From the NCBI RefSeq assembly GCF_000430765.1, contig NZ_AUMQ01000022.1, positions 1 to 64,000 of the forward strand: DNA of 64,000 nucleotides. Direction: 5' to 3'. A model generated the notes under the pieces. It was not told where the DNA came from. It worked only from the letters and a program-made list of their open reading frames with translations, and made no database searches. The DNA comes from Peribacillus kribbensis DSM 17871 (GTDB taxonomy: Bacteria; Bacillota; Bacilli; Bacillales; DSM-1321). A program made the translations under genes and the position numbers. Below are positions 9,247 through 19,015 of the stretch, in pieces (the stretch's first letter is position 1; each line of letters begins with the position of its first letter).

Positions 9247-9728
9247 TCTTCTTCATACCTTTCAAGTTCTTCTTCGTTCAGATACTGCTTCACTTTGGAA
9301 GTGAACAGCACACCATGCAGGTGATCGATCTCATGAAGAATCGCACGGGCCAGAAAATCCTCGGCCCTTAATTTATAGGATCTGCCTTTACGGTCCTGAG
9401 CCTTTATTTTCACCCAATACGGCCGGGAAACTTCTCCATAGAGCCCTGGAAAGCTCAGGCATCCTTCCGGCCCTGTCTGCTCGCCGCCGGTTTCTATAAT
9501 TTCCGGATTCACCATTTCAATCGTGCCGGACTCGTCCCCGATATCCACAACGGCAGCCTGCTGCCGGATTCCGACCTGGGGTGCTGCAAGGCCCACACCA
9601 TCGGCTTCAATCATAGTATCATACATATTATTTAAAAGTTTTGCCAACTTCTTATCAAAACTTGTTACTCTTTCACATTTTTCTTCCAGAATTTCATCTG
9701 GATACATTACGATCGGTAAAATAGCCAA
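9243..9728 (-). CDS. def: Peptide deformylase
   Basis: Def removes the N-formyl group from nascent proteins with an Fe2+ or Zn2+ centre. All three family motifs are present in 161 residues: GVGLAAPQ (44-51), EGCLS (88-92, metal-ligand Cys90) and HEIDH (132-136, two histidine ligands and the catalytic Glu). The start is a TTG at 9728, with a strong AGGAGG eight bases upstream; the first ATG would remove seven residues and lacks that spacing. It overlaps fmt and follows priA by 24 bases. Confidence 0.96.
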   Translation of the reverse strand: MAILPIVMYPDEILEEKCERVTSFDKKLAKLLNNMYDTMIEADGVGLAAPQVGIRQQAAVVDIGDESGTIEMVNPEIIETGGEQTGPEGCLSFPGLYGEVSRPYWVKIKAQDRKGRSYKLRAEDFLARAILHEIDHLHGVLFTSKVKQYLNEEELERYEEE

Positions 9729-9752
9729 AAAAGATCCTCCTGCCAGATATCC

Positions 9753-12167
9753 TTACATAAGCATATAAGGATTTAAATCAATTGATATTTGCAAGCCGTC
9801 CTGGGCCGTTTCTTTTTGATAATGGTCCAACACTTTCTTCAGCATTTTTTTCAGCTGAGGCTCACGTTTGTATTTTATCAGACATTGATACCTATATCTA
9901 TCATTCATCCTGCTGATGGGCGAAGCCGCCGGCCCCAGTACGGCAGCACCGCTGCCCAGACCCGTGCCGAGAAATTTGGTGATCTTCTCTGTTACGGAAA
10001 CGGCCTTTAACAGATCTTCATGGGATACATTCACAAGGGCGAGGTAGTAATAAGGGGGATATTTATTCATTTTTCTCAGCAGCATCTCATGCTGATAGAA
10101 AGAATCGAAATCCTGTTCCCCGGACAGCTCTATACTATAATGCTCGGGAGTATATGTCTGGATGACTACCTCCCCTGGAAGCTCATGCCTGCCTGCCCTT
10201 CCGCTTACCTGGGTTAGGAGCTGAAAAGTCTTTTCAGAAGCACGGAAGTCAGGAAGATGCAGCATCGTATCTGCTGTCAGGACACCCACTAGGGTGATAT
10301 TGGGAAAATCAAGTCCTTTTGCGATCATCTGGGTCCCGAGCAGGATATCCGCCTTCCCCTCCTGAAAAGCATTCAGGAGCTTTTCATGCGATCCCTTTCT
10401 CCCGGTCGTATCCACGTCCATCCGTATGACTCTAGCCTCAGGGAGAATCTTCCCAAGTTCATCTTCCACCTTTTGGGTACCAGTCCCAAAAAAGCGGATA
10501 TAGTCACTTTGGCATTCAGGGCAATGGGTGGGCATGGCCGTCTCAAAGCCGCAGTAATGGCATTTCAGCTGATTGCTGTGCCGGTGATAGGTAAGAGATA
10601 TATCACAATGCGGGCAATTCATTACATTTCCACAGTCCCGGCACATGACAAAAGAAGAATGGCCTCTCCTATTTAAGAAGAGGACGATCTGTTCGTTTTT
10701 ATCCAGCCGGTCCTTAATCTTTTCAAAAAGCTTCTTTGAAAACATGGATCGATTCCCGGACCTTAATTCTTCCCTCATGTCTACAATATCCACACTTGGC
10801 AGGACGGAGTGATTCAGGCGGTTTCTGAGGGTCAGCAGCCTGTAGACGTTTTTCTGTGCCCTCGCAAAGCTCTCTAGCGAGGGAGTGGCACTTCCCAGTA
10901 CCACCGGGCAGCCATGAAATTCACTTCGTTTAATAGCAACATCCCTGGCATGATAGCGTGGATTTTCTTCCTGCTTATAACTCGATTCATGCTCTTCATC
11001 AATGATGATGATTCCAAGATTTTCAAAAGGAGCGAATACCGCTGAACGTGCCCCTACAACTACCTTGACTTCCCGGCGCTGGATCTTTCTCCATTCATCA
11101 TATTTTTCTCCGGCTGAAAGTCCGCTGTGAAGCACTGCCACTTCATTTCCGAAACGCCCTTTAAAACGCTGGACCATCTGGGGTGTCAGCGATATTTCAG
11201 GGACAAGCATGATGGCTTCCTTTCCTTCCTTCAAGACCGAGTCGATTGCCTGAAGGTAGATCTCCGTCTTGCCGCTTCCTGTGATTCCATATAGGAGGAA
11301 GGTATCATCCCTGTGTGAATGGATAGAATCCAAGAGCGGCATAAGGGCCTCATTCTGTTCTTCCGTCAGCGTAAAGGGAACGGTGGCTTCAAAGCTTCTG
11401 TCCTTAAATGGATCACGGTACACTTCTCTTTCCCGCTCCTCCAGAACTTTTTTTTGAACGAGCGACTTGACTGTCTGGGCGGAGACCCCTGTTTCCTCAA
11501 GAAGTGCCTTTAAACTGATTTCCGATTCATGCTCGATAAAGAATCCGCACACCCTCTTCTGTCCAGCTGCATTTTGTGGAAGGGAATCCCGGTAGCTTTC
11601 CAGGGCGGCTGTGTCCATGACCGGCTTGATGAATTTCAGTCGCTTTTTATTTAATTTATTCTTCACCTGATAAATGACTTCTACATTCCCTTTTACTGCT
11701 TCGCTCTGAATATGGGCTGGAGAGGAGCTTGCCAGCACATCGTTCCATTCCACTGTATCTTTATGTTTAAAAAGCTCTTGAATTGAGACTGGCAATTCGT
11801 TTTTGTCGATATCATCCGAAAGGCGGAGATGCTTTTCATACTTTGCCTTCAGCGCGGCAGGAAGCATGACTTGGTAGGCGGATATTTTATAGCACAGGGT
11901 TTCTTCTGTCAGCCAGTTCCCGAGCCTGAGGAGCTCCTCATTCAATACCGGTTCAAGATCCATGGGTTCAATAATCTCTTTCAGCTTATCAAACTCCGAA
12001 TGGTCCTTTACCCCGGATACAAAGCCCTGGACCTTGCGCGGACCGAATGGGACAATGACCCTCATTCCAGGTATAATCACATTCCGCCATTTTTCTGGTA
12101 TCTTATAATCAAACTCACGGTCCGTCTGCTTAGCCGGTACATCGACAATCACAGAAGCTATATTCAT
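9753..12167 (-). CDS. priA: Primosomal protein N' (replication restart helicase PriA)
   Basis: PriA recognises stalled forks and D-loops and loads the replicative helicase. The 804 residues have an N-terminal 3'-end-binding domain and a winged-helix region. The superfamily 2 helicase core shows Walker A GITGSGKTEIY and Walker B DEEH. The zinc-binding insertion is visible as paired cysteines in CRDCGNVMNCPHC, then CHYCGF and CPEC (eight cysteines). Helicase motifs V and VI (GTQMIAKGLDFPN, VSGRAGR) follow. It starts seven bases downstream of the coaBC stop. Confidence 0.97.
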   Translation of the reverse strand: MNIASVIVDVPAKQTDREFDYKIPEKWRNVIIPGMRVIVPFGPRKVQGFVSGVKDHSEFDKLKEIIEPMDLEPVLNEELLRLGNWLTEETLCYKISAYQVMLPAALKAKYEKHLRLSDDIDKNELPVSIQELFKHKDTVEWNDVLASSSPAHIQSEAVKGNVEVIYQVKNKLNKKRLKFIKPVMDTAALESYRDSLPQNAAGQKRVCGFFIEHESEISLKALLEETGVSAQTVKSLVQKKVLEEREREVYRDPFKDRSFEATVPFTLTEEQNEALMPLLDSIHSHRDDTFLLYGITGSGKTEIYLQAIDSVLKEGKEAIMLVPEISLTPQMVQRFKGRFGNEVAVLHSGLSAGEKYDEWRKIQRREVKVVVGARSAVFAPFENLGIIIIDEEHESSYKQEENPRYHARDVAIKRSEFHGCPVVLGSATPSLESFARAQKNVYRLLTLRNRLNHSVLPSVDIVDMREELRSGNRSMFSKKLFEKIKDRLDKNEQIVLFLNRRGHSSFVMCRDCGNVMNCPHCDISLTYHRHSNQLKCHYCGFETAMPTHCPECQSDYIRFFGTGTQKVEDELGKILPEARVIRMDVDTTGRKGSHEKLLNAFQEGKADILLGTQMIAKGLDFPNITLVGVLTADTMLHLPDFRASEKTFQLLTQVSGRAGRHELPGEVVIQTYTPEHYSIELSGEQDFDSFYQHEMLLRKMNKYPPYYYLALVNVSHEDLLKAVSVTEKITKFLGTGLGSGAAVLGPAASPISRMNDRYRYQCLIKYKREPQLKKMLKKVLDHYQKETAQDGLQISIDLNPYMLM

Positions 12168-12173
12168 AGACCA

Positions 12174-13376
12174 TCATTCCTTTTTATTTAAGAATTCGAT
12201 AACCTCGTTCAGTATATCTCTGGCCACCCCGGATTTTGATTGTAATGGCAGTGCCTTTGGTTCGCCTTCTTTTGTAAAAATGGTGACAATGTTTGTATCG
12301 GTCCCGAATCCTGCACCTTCTGCTGTAACATTATTGGCCACGATCATATCGGTATTTTTCCGTTTCAGCTTTGACCTCGCATAGTCCTCGATATGCTCTG
12401 TTTCTGCCGCGAAGCCCACAAGCATCTTCGTCCCTTTCCTGGCCCCAAGCTCCATCAGAATGTCTTTGGTCCGTTCGAGTTCGATGACCTCATCTCCAGG
12501 CATCTTCTTCATTTTCTGCGGGGAATAATGTTTAGGGCGGTAATCGGATACGGCAGCTGTTTTAATGACGGCATCAGCACCCTCATAATTCGCCATGACT
12601 GCCTGATACATTTCTTCAGCCGATTCTACAGAAATCAGATTGACATGTTTTGGGGGAATCAGTGATACAGGTCCTGAAACGAGGGTAACCTCTGCCCCAA
12701 GCTTTTGGGCTTCTTCCGCTATGGCATATCCCATTTTCCCAGTAGACCGGTTTGAAATGAATCGGACGGGATCAATGCGTTCCCTGGTAGGACCTGCTGT
12801 GATCAGAATCCTCTTTCCTGTTAACGGCCTGGATCCTGAAAAGAATTGAATCAGCTTTTCCACAATACTTTCCGGCTCCTCAAGTCTGCCTTTACCGACA
12901 TACCCGCAGGCAAGATATCCCTCGGAGGGCTCAATAAATTCATACCCGTATCCGCTTAAAATCTTCATGTTTTTTTGGACAGCAGGATGCTGATACATAT
13001 GCACATTCATAGCAGGCGCCACCCAGACAGGAGCCTCGGAGGCAAGCAATGTGGTGGTAATCATATCATCCGCTATGCCCCCGGCAATCTTACCGATAAT
13101 GTTCGCGGTAGCCGGTGCGATTAGAATGAGATCTGCCCAGTCTGCAAGCTCAATATGGGCGATTTTTTTGGGTATCTTTTCATCGAATGTATCTGTGTAT
13201 ACATCATTTCTGGACAGTGCCTGGAACGTGAGGGGTGTTACAAATTTTGCTGCTGATTCACTCATCATGACCCTGACTTCAGCACCCGCCTGCGTCAGTT
13301 TGCTTGTAAGTGCAGCAGCTTTATAAACGGCAATTCCGCCGGTCACACACAATACGATTTTTTTATTCATTAACAT
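12174..13376 (-). CDS. coaBC: Bifunctional phosphopantothenoylcysteine decarboxylase/synthase CoaBC
   Basis: CoaBC carries out two steps of coenzyme A synthesis: CTP-dependent joining of cysteine to 4'-phosphopantothenate, and decarboxylation of the product. The N-terminal half (about 1-185) is the FMN-binding CoaC part with VTGGIAVYKA and the APATANIIGKIAGGIADD stretch; PAMNVHMY holds the conserved asparagine. The C-terminal half is CoaB with ITAGPTRERIDPVRFISN and the NRSTGKMG dimer motif. At 400 residues it is full length. The start at 13376 has GGAGG seven bases before it; ATG two codons later is possible. Confidence 0.96.
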   Translation of the reverse strand: MLMNKKIVLCVTGGIAVYKAAALTSKLTQAGAEVRVMMSESAAKFVTPLTFQALSRNDVYTDTFDEKIPKKIAHIELADWADLILIAPATANIIGKIAGGIADDMITTTLLASEAPVWVAPAMNVHMYQHPAVQKNMKILSGYGYEFIEPSEGYLACGYVGKGRLEEPESIVEKLIQFFSGSRPLTGKRILITAGPTRERIDPVRFISNRSTGKMGYAIAEEAQKLGAEVTLVSGPVSLIPPKHVNLISVESAEEMYQAVMANYEGADAVIKTAAVSDYRPKHYSPQKMKKMPGDEVIELERTKDILMELGARKGTKMLVGFAAETEHIEDYARSKLKRKNTDMIVANNVTAEGAGFGTDTNIVTIFTKEGEPKALPLQSKSGVARDILNEVIEFLNKKE

Positions 13377-13454
13377 AAGGTTTCCTCCAGCATTTAACTG
13401 ATTTTATTATGAAGGATATACAGGCATTTTTCACCTTATTTACCTCTTGATCTT

Positions 13455-13513
13455 ACGCACGGGGCAGGGGGACTCCCCCCCTTGGAAAACAGAAAAAACC
13501 TGCGGCAGGCAGG
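13455..13513 (-). terminator. Probable terminator downstream of rpoZ
   Basis: On the minus strand ACCTGCCTGCCGCAGGTTTTTTC (stem about 13496-13512) is a short GC hairpin with a T tract, 60 bases past rpoZ. Immediately beyond it (13457-13481) is a G-rich and C-rich palindrome, GGGGGACTCCCCC. Together they separate rpoZ from coaBC, which has its own ribosome site. Confidence 0.6.
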
Positions 13514-13569
13514 TTATCGGGCAGGTTTATCTGCTGTTGTAGATGTGCAGGGTGTTTTACATAAACACC

Positions 13570-13782
13570 TCAGCTGTTTGATTCTTCCGGCTTGTTGGTA
13601 TAGCCAAGGATGCCGGCATTGATTTCCTCCAAGGCCTTTCCAACCTTCTTGTGGGATACTACATTTTGCAGCTTGGAATCGTCCTTTTCCTGCAGCTGTC
13701 TGGCCCTCTTAGCCGCAACAGAAACAAGGGAATATTTAGAATCAATTTTATTTAATAATGAATCGATAGAAGGATATAGCAT
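13570..13782 (-). CDS. rpoZ: RNA polymerase omega subunit
   Basis: Omega binds the beta-prime C-terminus and helps RNA polymerase assemble. From the ATG at 13782 the product is 70 residues ([20 protein letters not shown]...), the usual size in Bacilli, with the conserved [10 protein letters not shown] segment and the [10 protein letters not shown] helix. The frame is open further upstream inside gmk, but GGAGAG with good spacing marks 13782 as the start, one base past the gmk stop. The gmk-rpoZ order is standard. Confidence 0.95.
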   Translation of the reverse strand: MLYPSIDSLLNKIDSKYSLVSVAAKRARQLQEKDDSKLQNVVSHKKVGKALEEINAGILGYTNKPEESNS

Positions 13783-13783
13783 A

Positions 13784-14398
<615 letters not shown>

Positions 14399-14408
14399 TT
14401 AACTTTAC

Positions 14409-14672
14409 CTACCCTTCATCCACATTTTCATCTCTGTCATGCAGCCTTGCCGCCACTGTTTCAGGCTGCACGGCGGACAAAATGACATGATCCGAGTCCG
14501 TTATAATAACGGCCCTTGTCCTCCTGCCATATGTTGCATCTATCAGGGAGCCTCTGTCTCGGGAATCCTGGATGATTCTTTTAATCGGAGCAGATTCCGG
14601 GCTTACAATCGAAACAATCTTATTTGCAGAAACGATATTCCCAAACCCTATATTTATTAGCTTGATAGGCAC
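14409..14672 (-). CDS. remA: Extracellular matrix regulator RemA
   Basis: RemA is a small DNA-binding protein that activates biofilm matrix and osmoprotection genes in B. subtilis (there ylzA). The core [20 protein letters not shown] and [18 protein letters not shown] is almost invariant in the family. The frame is open upstream, but homologues begin just before [13 protein letters not shown] at 14672 with GGGGGA six bases before it gives 87 residues, close to the family size of about 89. It lies directly upstream of gmk and 61 bases after yloC. Confidence 0.92.
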   Translation of the reverse strand: MPIKLINIGFGNIVSANKIVSIVSPESAPIKRIIQDSRDRGSLIDATYGRRTRAVIITDSDHVILSAVQPETVAARLHDRDENVDEG

Positions 14673-14733
14673 CAGCGATCCCCCATCCATCCCTATACTA
14701 TTTTGGCCTTGCATATATTTATATAAACGAACC

Positions 14734-15609
14734 CTATTCGATATTTTGAACTTGTTCTTTAATTTTTTCAAGCAGACTTTTTACTTCCACCACTTCAGCA
14801 GCAATGGAGGCATCATTTGCCTTTGAACCAATGGTGTTGATTTCCCGGTTCATTTCCTGGACAAGGAAGTCCAGCTTTCTCCCGACCGGCTCTGATGAAG
14901 CGATGTTCTGCTCAAATTGAATCATATGACTGAACAGCCTTGAAAGTTCCTCATTGATATCGGCCTTCTCGGCAAAAACCGCCGTTTCCGTGAGCACCCT
15001 GGTTTCGTCAATCAATCCTTCCGTAAAGGAGGCCATACGTTCAAGGAGCCTGTTCTTATAGCTTTCAGATACGAGAGGAGCACGTTCTTTTAGAAGCTCC
15101 ACCGCCGCGCGGATTTTCCGCAGATGATCCGCGATGTCTTTTTCAAGCAGCATACCCTCCTGCTTCCTCATCTCATACAGATTAGCGGCCGCTTCCTTGA
15201 CCGCAGACATCACAGCCGGCTCGAGCATCGGATTGAGGTCTTCCCCCTCCACGATGGAAACCAGTTCTTCCAGTTTCAAAATATCCTGCAAAGCCGGGCT
15301 TGAGTCGAGGTTATATTTTTCCCTGACCTGTGAAACCACAGCAAAGTAATCGTCCATCAGATCCCAGTCCACTTCGATTTTCCGCTGGTGCAGGACGCTT
15401 CCTTCAAGGTTGATAAAAACTTCCACTCTTCCTCTTTTTATGTATTGGCCTATCTGTTTTTTTATGGCGTCCTCTAAATAAAGCAGCTCACGAGGCATTC
15501 GCACCTGATATTCGGTGAAACGGTGGTTTACCGTTTTTATTTCGACGCGGACCTGCATCTCATCCGGATCTGCAGTTCCCCTTCCGTACCCAGTCATGCT
15601 TAGTACCAC
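14734..15609 (-). CDS. yloC: YicC/YloC family endoribonuclease
   Basis: This is a YicC-family protein; family members are described as endoribonucleases active on small RNAs in E. coli and B. subtilis. The N-terminal SMTGYGRG and the VNHRF motif are the family signature, and the C-terminal region ([20 protein letters not shown]) is its most conserved block. The GTG at 15609 is preceded by AGGGGTG with six bases between and gives [11 protein letters not shown] and about 291 residues. A GTG three codons upstream (15618) is the alternative. It leads the yloC-remA-gmk-rpoZ group. Confidence 0.92.
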   Translation of the reverse strand: MVLSMTGYGRGTADPDEMQVRVEIKTVNHRFTEYQVRMPRELLYLEDAIKKQIGQYIKRGRVEVFINLEGSVLHQRKIEVDWDLMDDYFAVVSQVREKYNLDSSPALQDILKLEELVSIVEGEDLNPMLEPAVMSAVKEAAANLYEMRKQEGMLLEKDIADHLRKIRAAVELLKERAPLVSESYKNRLLERMASFTEGLIDETRVLTETAVFAEKADINEELSRLFSHMIQFEQNIASSEPVGRKLDFLVQEMNREINTIGSKANDASIAAEVVEVKSLLEKIKEQVQNIE

Positions 15610-15833
15610 ATTCTTCACCCCTGGCGTCTAATTGAACAAAACATTTGCAGCTGCTATATAAAAAAGGCTGTTATTGCACCTTTTTCAAAGAAACAGACAC
15701 AGCTGCTATTTAGAATAATAGAGGTGTCTTATTTCCCAGTCAAAAAAAAGGCTGCCTTTAGCCCGAAAAAGTTCCAAAAAAATAAAAAGGTAATAGAGAT
15801 CCACCCCTACTACCTTAAAGATTATATCATAAC

Positions 15834-18512
15834 TTATTTTGTTTTTCTTGCTAAAAATGTTCCGGCCAGTAAAAAAGTTGGGATTGAAGCCATTCCGACG
15901 ATCAAGAGCCATTCACGCGAACGTATAGGCACGGTATGGAAGATCGGCTGAAGAGGCTTATAGTAGATGACAGCCAGCATCAGCAGAACAGAGGAAATGA
16001 CAGAACCCACAAGATAGAGATTCCCAAACGGGTTCCTCGCAAAAATGGACTTTTCACTCCGGCAGTCAAACACATGGATCAGCTGGGCAAGCACAAGTGT
16101 AGCAAAAGCAACCGTCTGGGCATAAACCAGGTTCTCTGGATTGGACTTATACACGATCATAAAGGCGGCAAGGGTCACTGCCCCGATTAAAAAGCCGCGG
16201 GAAATGATTTTCCAGCCCAGTCCCCTGGCAAATACTCCTTCGTTCGGCAGCCGCGGGCTCCGCTTCATGACGTTTTCCTCCGGCTGGTCGAGGCCGAGGG
16301 CCATTGCCGGAAGTCCGTCCGTCACAAGGTTGACCCATAAAATCTGAACCGGGATGAGCGGAAGGGGCAGGCCGAGAAGCATGGCAAAAAACATGACCAG
16401 TATTTCCCCTACATTGGAGGCTAATAGATATCGGATAAACTTCCGGATATTCTCATAAATGTTCCGGCCTTCCTTAATGGCTGCCTTAATGGTGGCAAAA
16501 TTATCATCCAGCAGCACAAGCGCCGACGCTTCCTTCGCAACATCCGTCCCTGTTATGCCCATGGCGATCCCAATGTCTGCAGATTTAATGGCAGGTGCAT
16601 CATTCACTCCATCGCCCGTCATAGCTACAACATGTCCCTTTTTCTGCAGTGCCTTGACAATCTTCAGCTTGTGTTCAGGCGATACTCTGGCATATACCGA
16701 AACTCGGTCTGCGACCTTCTCCAGTTCATCCGTTTCCATGGCGGAAAGTGCCGCTCCATCAAGGACCAAGTCATCTTTCTTTAAAATCCCGAGCTGGGAG
16801 GCTATGGCCTTTGCTGTCGTTACATGGTCTCCTGTGATCATGACTGTTTTAATTCCCGCATCCCGGCACTCTTTAACAGCATCCTTCACCTCAGGACGCG
16901 GCGGGTCAATCATGCCCTGAAGCCCGATCAAAGTAAGTTCTGATTCGGCTTCCTTTTCATCCAGAATAATGGTGCTGCTCCTTAAGGGCTTAAAACCGAT
17001 CGCTATGGTCCTTAATGCCAGGGCCGCAAGCCCGTTCACAGCATCCCCCACTTTTTGATGAAGATCAGGAGACAGATGCTGCTGCTTCTCATCCCAGAGA
17101 ATGGTGGAGCATCTTCCTGCCAAAACATCAGGGGCTCCTTTGGCTACCACGAATGACCGGCCATTTTCATCTTTGACAATCATGCTCATCATTTTCCTTG
17201 CAGAGTCAAAGGGGAACTCCTTTATGATACTGAACTGCCTGGCCAGGCTTTCTCTCGTAAAACCTGCCTTCATCGCAGCTGCCAGCAAAGCCCCCTCTGT
17301 CGGGTCGCCATCCAGGATGTAACCTGAATCACCCTTTATCAAATTAGCGTGATTACAGAGCATGCCGAAGGATAACAGCTGTTTCAAAGATTTATCCCTG
17401 TCGGCTGAAACAGAATGGCCGTCCGAGATAAACTCCCCCTGCGGATCATACCCGGTTCCCGTAACATTCCATGTTTTCCCCCCGCTCCATAAAGCGGTGA
17501 CCGTCATTTTATTCTGGGTCAGGGTTCCGGTTTTATCGGAACAGATGACCGAAGCGCATCCAAGCGTTTCAACGGCAGGAAGCTTCCTCACAATGGCTTT
17601 CTGCTTGATCATCCTCTGAACGCCAAGGGAGAGGGCAACGGTCACGATAGCCGGCAGGCCTTCTGGAATGGCGGCGACGGCTAAGGATACTCCTGCAAGG
17701 AACATCGTATAAAAGCTCTGGCCCTGAATGACCCCGATGGCCACTACAATCACTGTCAAGATAAGAGCCGCGGAGATGAGAATTTTCCCAAGCTGTTCAA
17801 GCCTTCTCTGTAAAGGCGTTTCCATGGTTTCAGCAGACTGCAGCAGATCTGCGATTTTGCCCATAGCCGTATCCATACCGGTCGCAATGACGGTCCCAAT
17901 CCCGCTTCCCCTGGTCACCATGGTGCCCATAAAAGCCAGGTTCTCCTGGTCTCCGATCTGATCGGAAGCCTGCTTGATCGCTTCAGTTTTTTTGGCCACC
18001 GGGACAGATTCACCAGTCAGGGCAGATTCCTCAATTTCAAGGCCGCTTACTTCCACGATCCTTACATCAGCACCGATCCGGTCCCCGCTTGAGAACTTGA
18101 TGATATCCCCGACGACAGCTTCTCTGGAAGGAATTTTTACCCACACCTTGTCCCTTTTCACCTGAATCTGGGGAGCCGAAAGACTTTTAAGGGCCTGAAG
18201 CGACCTTTCAGCCCTCCTCTCTTGATAAAACCCCAGGATTCCGTTTACAATGACAATGGCAATAATCGCAATCGCATCTATATATTCGCCAAGCAGGCCG
18301 GATATCAAGGTGGCTCCAAGCAGAACCAATACCATAAAATCTTTAAACTGAGCAAAAAACAGCAGGATGGCAGACTGCTTCTCCCCTTCCCTAAGCTCAT
18401 TAAACCCCCGCTTCTGCTGGCGCCTGACCGCCTCCTCCTCCGAAAGCCCGTCCATTATACTAGTCTGAAGAGCCGCTTCGACCTCTTCCCTATCCATCTC
18501 CCGGAACTTCAT
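15834..18512 (-). CDS. yloB: Calcium-translocating P-type ATPase (YloB-like)
   Basis: This is a P-type IIA cation ATPase that pumps Ca2+ across the cytoplasmic membrane. The 892 residues show the N-terminal cytoplasmic cation-ATPase region, the actuator loop with LTGESVPVAK, and PEGLPAIVTVALSLG in transmembrane segment 4 with the ion-site glutamate. The phosphorylation motif DKTGTLT lies near residue 330 and the hinge motif is TGDGVNDAPAIK. Four more membrane helices follow, including NLVTDGLPAMALG. The length matches B. subtilis YloB, linked there to calcium in spores. Its start faces the divergent rqcH across 503 bases. Confidence 0.94.
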   Translation of the reverse strand: MKFREMDREEVEAALQTSIMDGLSEEEAVRRQQKRGFNELREGEKQSAILLFFAQFKDFMVLVLLGATLISGLLGEYIDAIAIIAIVIVNGILGFYQERRAERSLQALKSLSAPQIQVKRDKVWVKIPSREAVVGDIIKFSSGDRIGADVRIVEVSGLEIEESALTGESVPVAKKTEAIKQASDQIGDQENLAFMGTMVTRGSGIGTVIATGMDTAMGKIADLLQSAETMETPLQRRLEQLGKILISAALILTVIVVAIGVIQGQSFYTMFLAGVSLAVAAIPEGLPAIVTVALSLGVQRMIKQKAIVRKLPAVETLGCASVICSDKTGTLTQNKMTVTALWSGGKTWNVTGTGYDPQGEFISDGHSVSADRDKSLKQLLSFGMLCNHANLIKGDSGYILDGDPTEGALLAAAMKAGFTRESLARQFSIIKEFPFDSARKMMSMIVKDENGRSFVVAKGAPDVLAGRCSTILWDEKQQHLSPDLHQKVGDAVNGLAALALRTIAIGFKPLRSSTIILDEKEAESELTLIGLQGMIDPPRPEVKDAVKECRDAGIKTVMITGDHVTTAKAIASQLGILKKDDLVLDGAALSAMETDELEKVADRVSVYARVSPEHKLKIVKALQKKGHVVAMTGDGVNDAPAIKSADIGIAMGITGTDVAKEASALVLLDDNFATIKAAIKEGRNIYENIRKFIRYLLASNVGEILVMFFAMLLGLPLPLIPVQILWVNLVTDGLPAMALGLDQPEENVMKRSPRLPNEGVFARGLGWKIISRGFLIGAVTLAAFMIVYKSNPENLVYAQTVAFATLVLAQLIHVFDCRSEKSIFARNPFGNLYLVGSVISSVLLMLAVIYYKPLQPIFHTVPIRSREWLLIVGMASIPTFLLAGTFLARKTK

Positions 18513-19015
18513 TCAGCATCTCACTTCCCCCTCATAATTACAAAGACTTGTCCCTCTCCTCCCATGAATATGTAGAGAGAGAAGAAAAAATGATATAATT
18601 ATATGAAAAGCGGAGAACGGTGCTTTTCAACTAAAAAATAATGGAAAGATCCATGTTGATCTAAACCTATTTGGGTGATAGGACTTATTGAAAAGCAGAC
18701 ACCTGAAAGGCATAAGACAAGCAGGCATGGGAAGTGCTTTTCCTTCCCATGGACTGATTGGCTAGACCCGCGGTGTCAGTTCGGAGCTGGATCCCAAGAA
18801 AAGCGGAAAGCTGTGCCTTCCAGCAGTGTTTTCTTGAAAGATGCATGATTATCCTATTCCCTTATTTCCGGGTACTATTTAGGAAGGCAGAGGCCCTAGA
18901 TTGAAAATCAATCTGCTACTTTATAGAACTTTAGGGTAATAAATGATTATAAGAATTTAAAAAATCAAGCAATGATCCAATCTATAAATAAGCAATATGT
19001 AAAGGATGTTTTTTT
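18513..19015. other. Divergent intergenic region yloB/rqcH
   Basis: This stretch of 503 bases carries no supported gene. It holds a diverged copy of the dispersed hairpin element (18605-18805). Past that it is AT-rich and contains GATTGAAAATCAATC (about 18900), a small palindrome. AAAGGATG before the rqcH ATG is its ribosome site. Promoters for both genes must lie here, but I could not place them with confidence. Confidence 0.6.
18605..18805. repeat. Diverged copy of the dispersed hairpin element
   Basis: It starts with GAAAAGCGGAGAACGGTGCT and ends near GGAGCTGGATCCCAAGAAAA followed by GCGGAAAGC. This corresponds to GCGGAAAGCGGTGCC and GGAGCTGGACATCAAGAAAA of the 44150-44541 units, with the same spacing of about 190 bases. 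The core has GACACC paired with GGTGTC and a central CATGGGAAG/CTTCCCATG hairpin. Sequence identity is moderate, but the pairing pattern is preserved. Confidence 0.75.

Noticed and set aside
15706-15912. Open frames in the gap downstream of yloB
   Set aside because: They are short, AT-rich, overlap the yloB end and a weak hairpin, and do not resemble any family.
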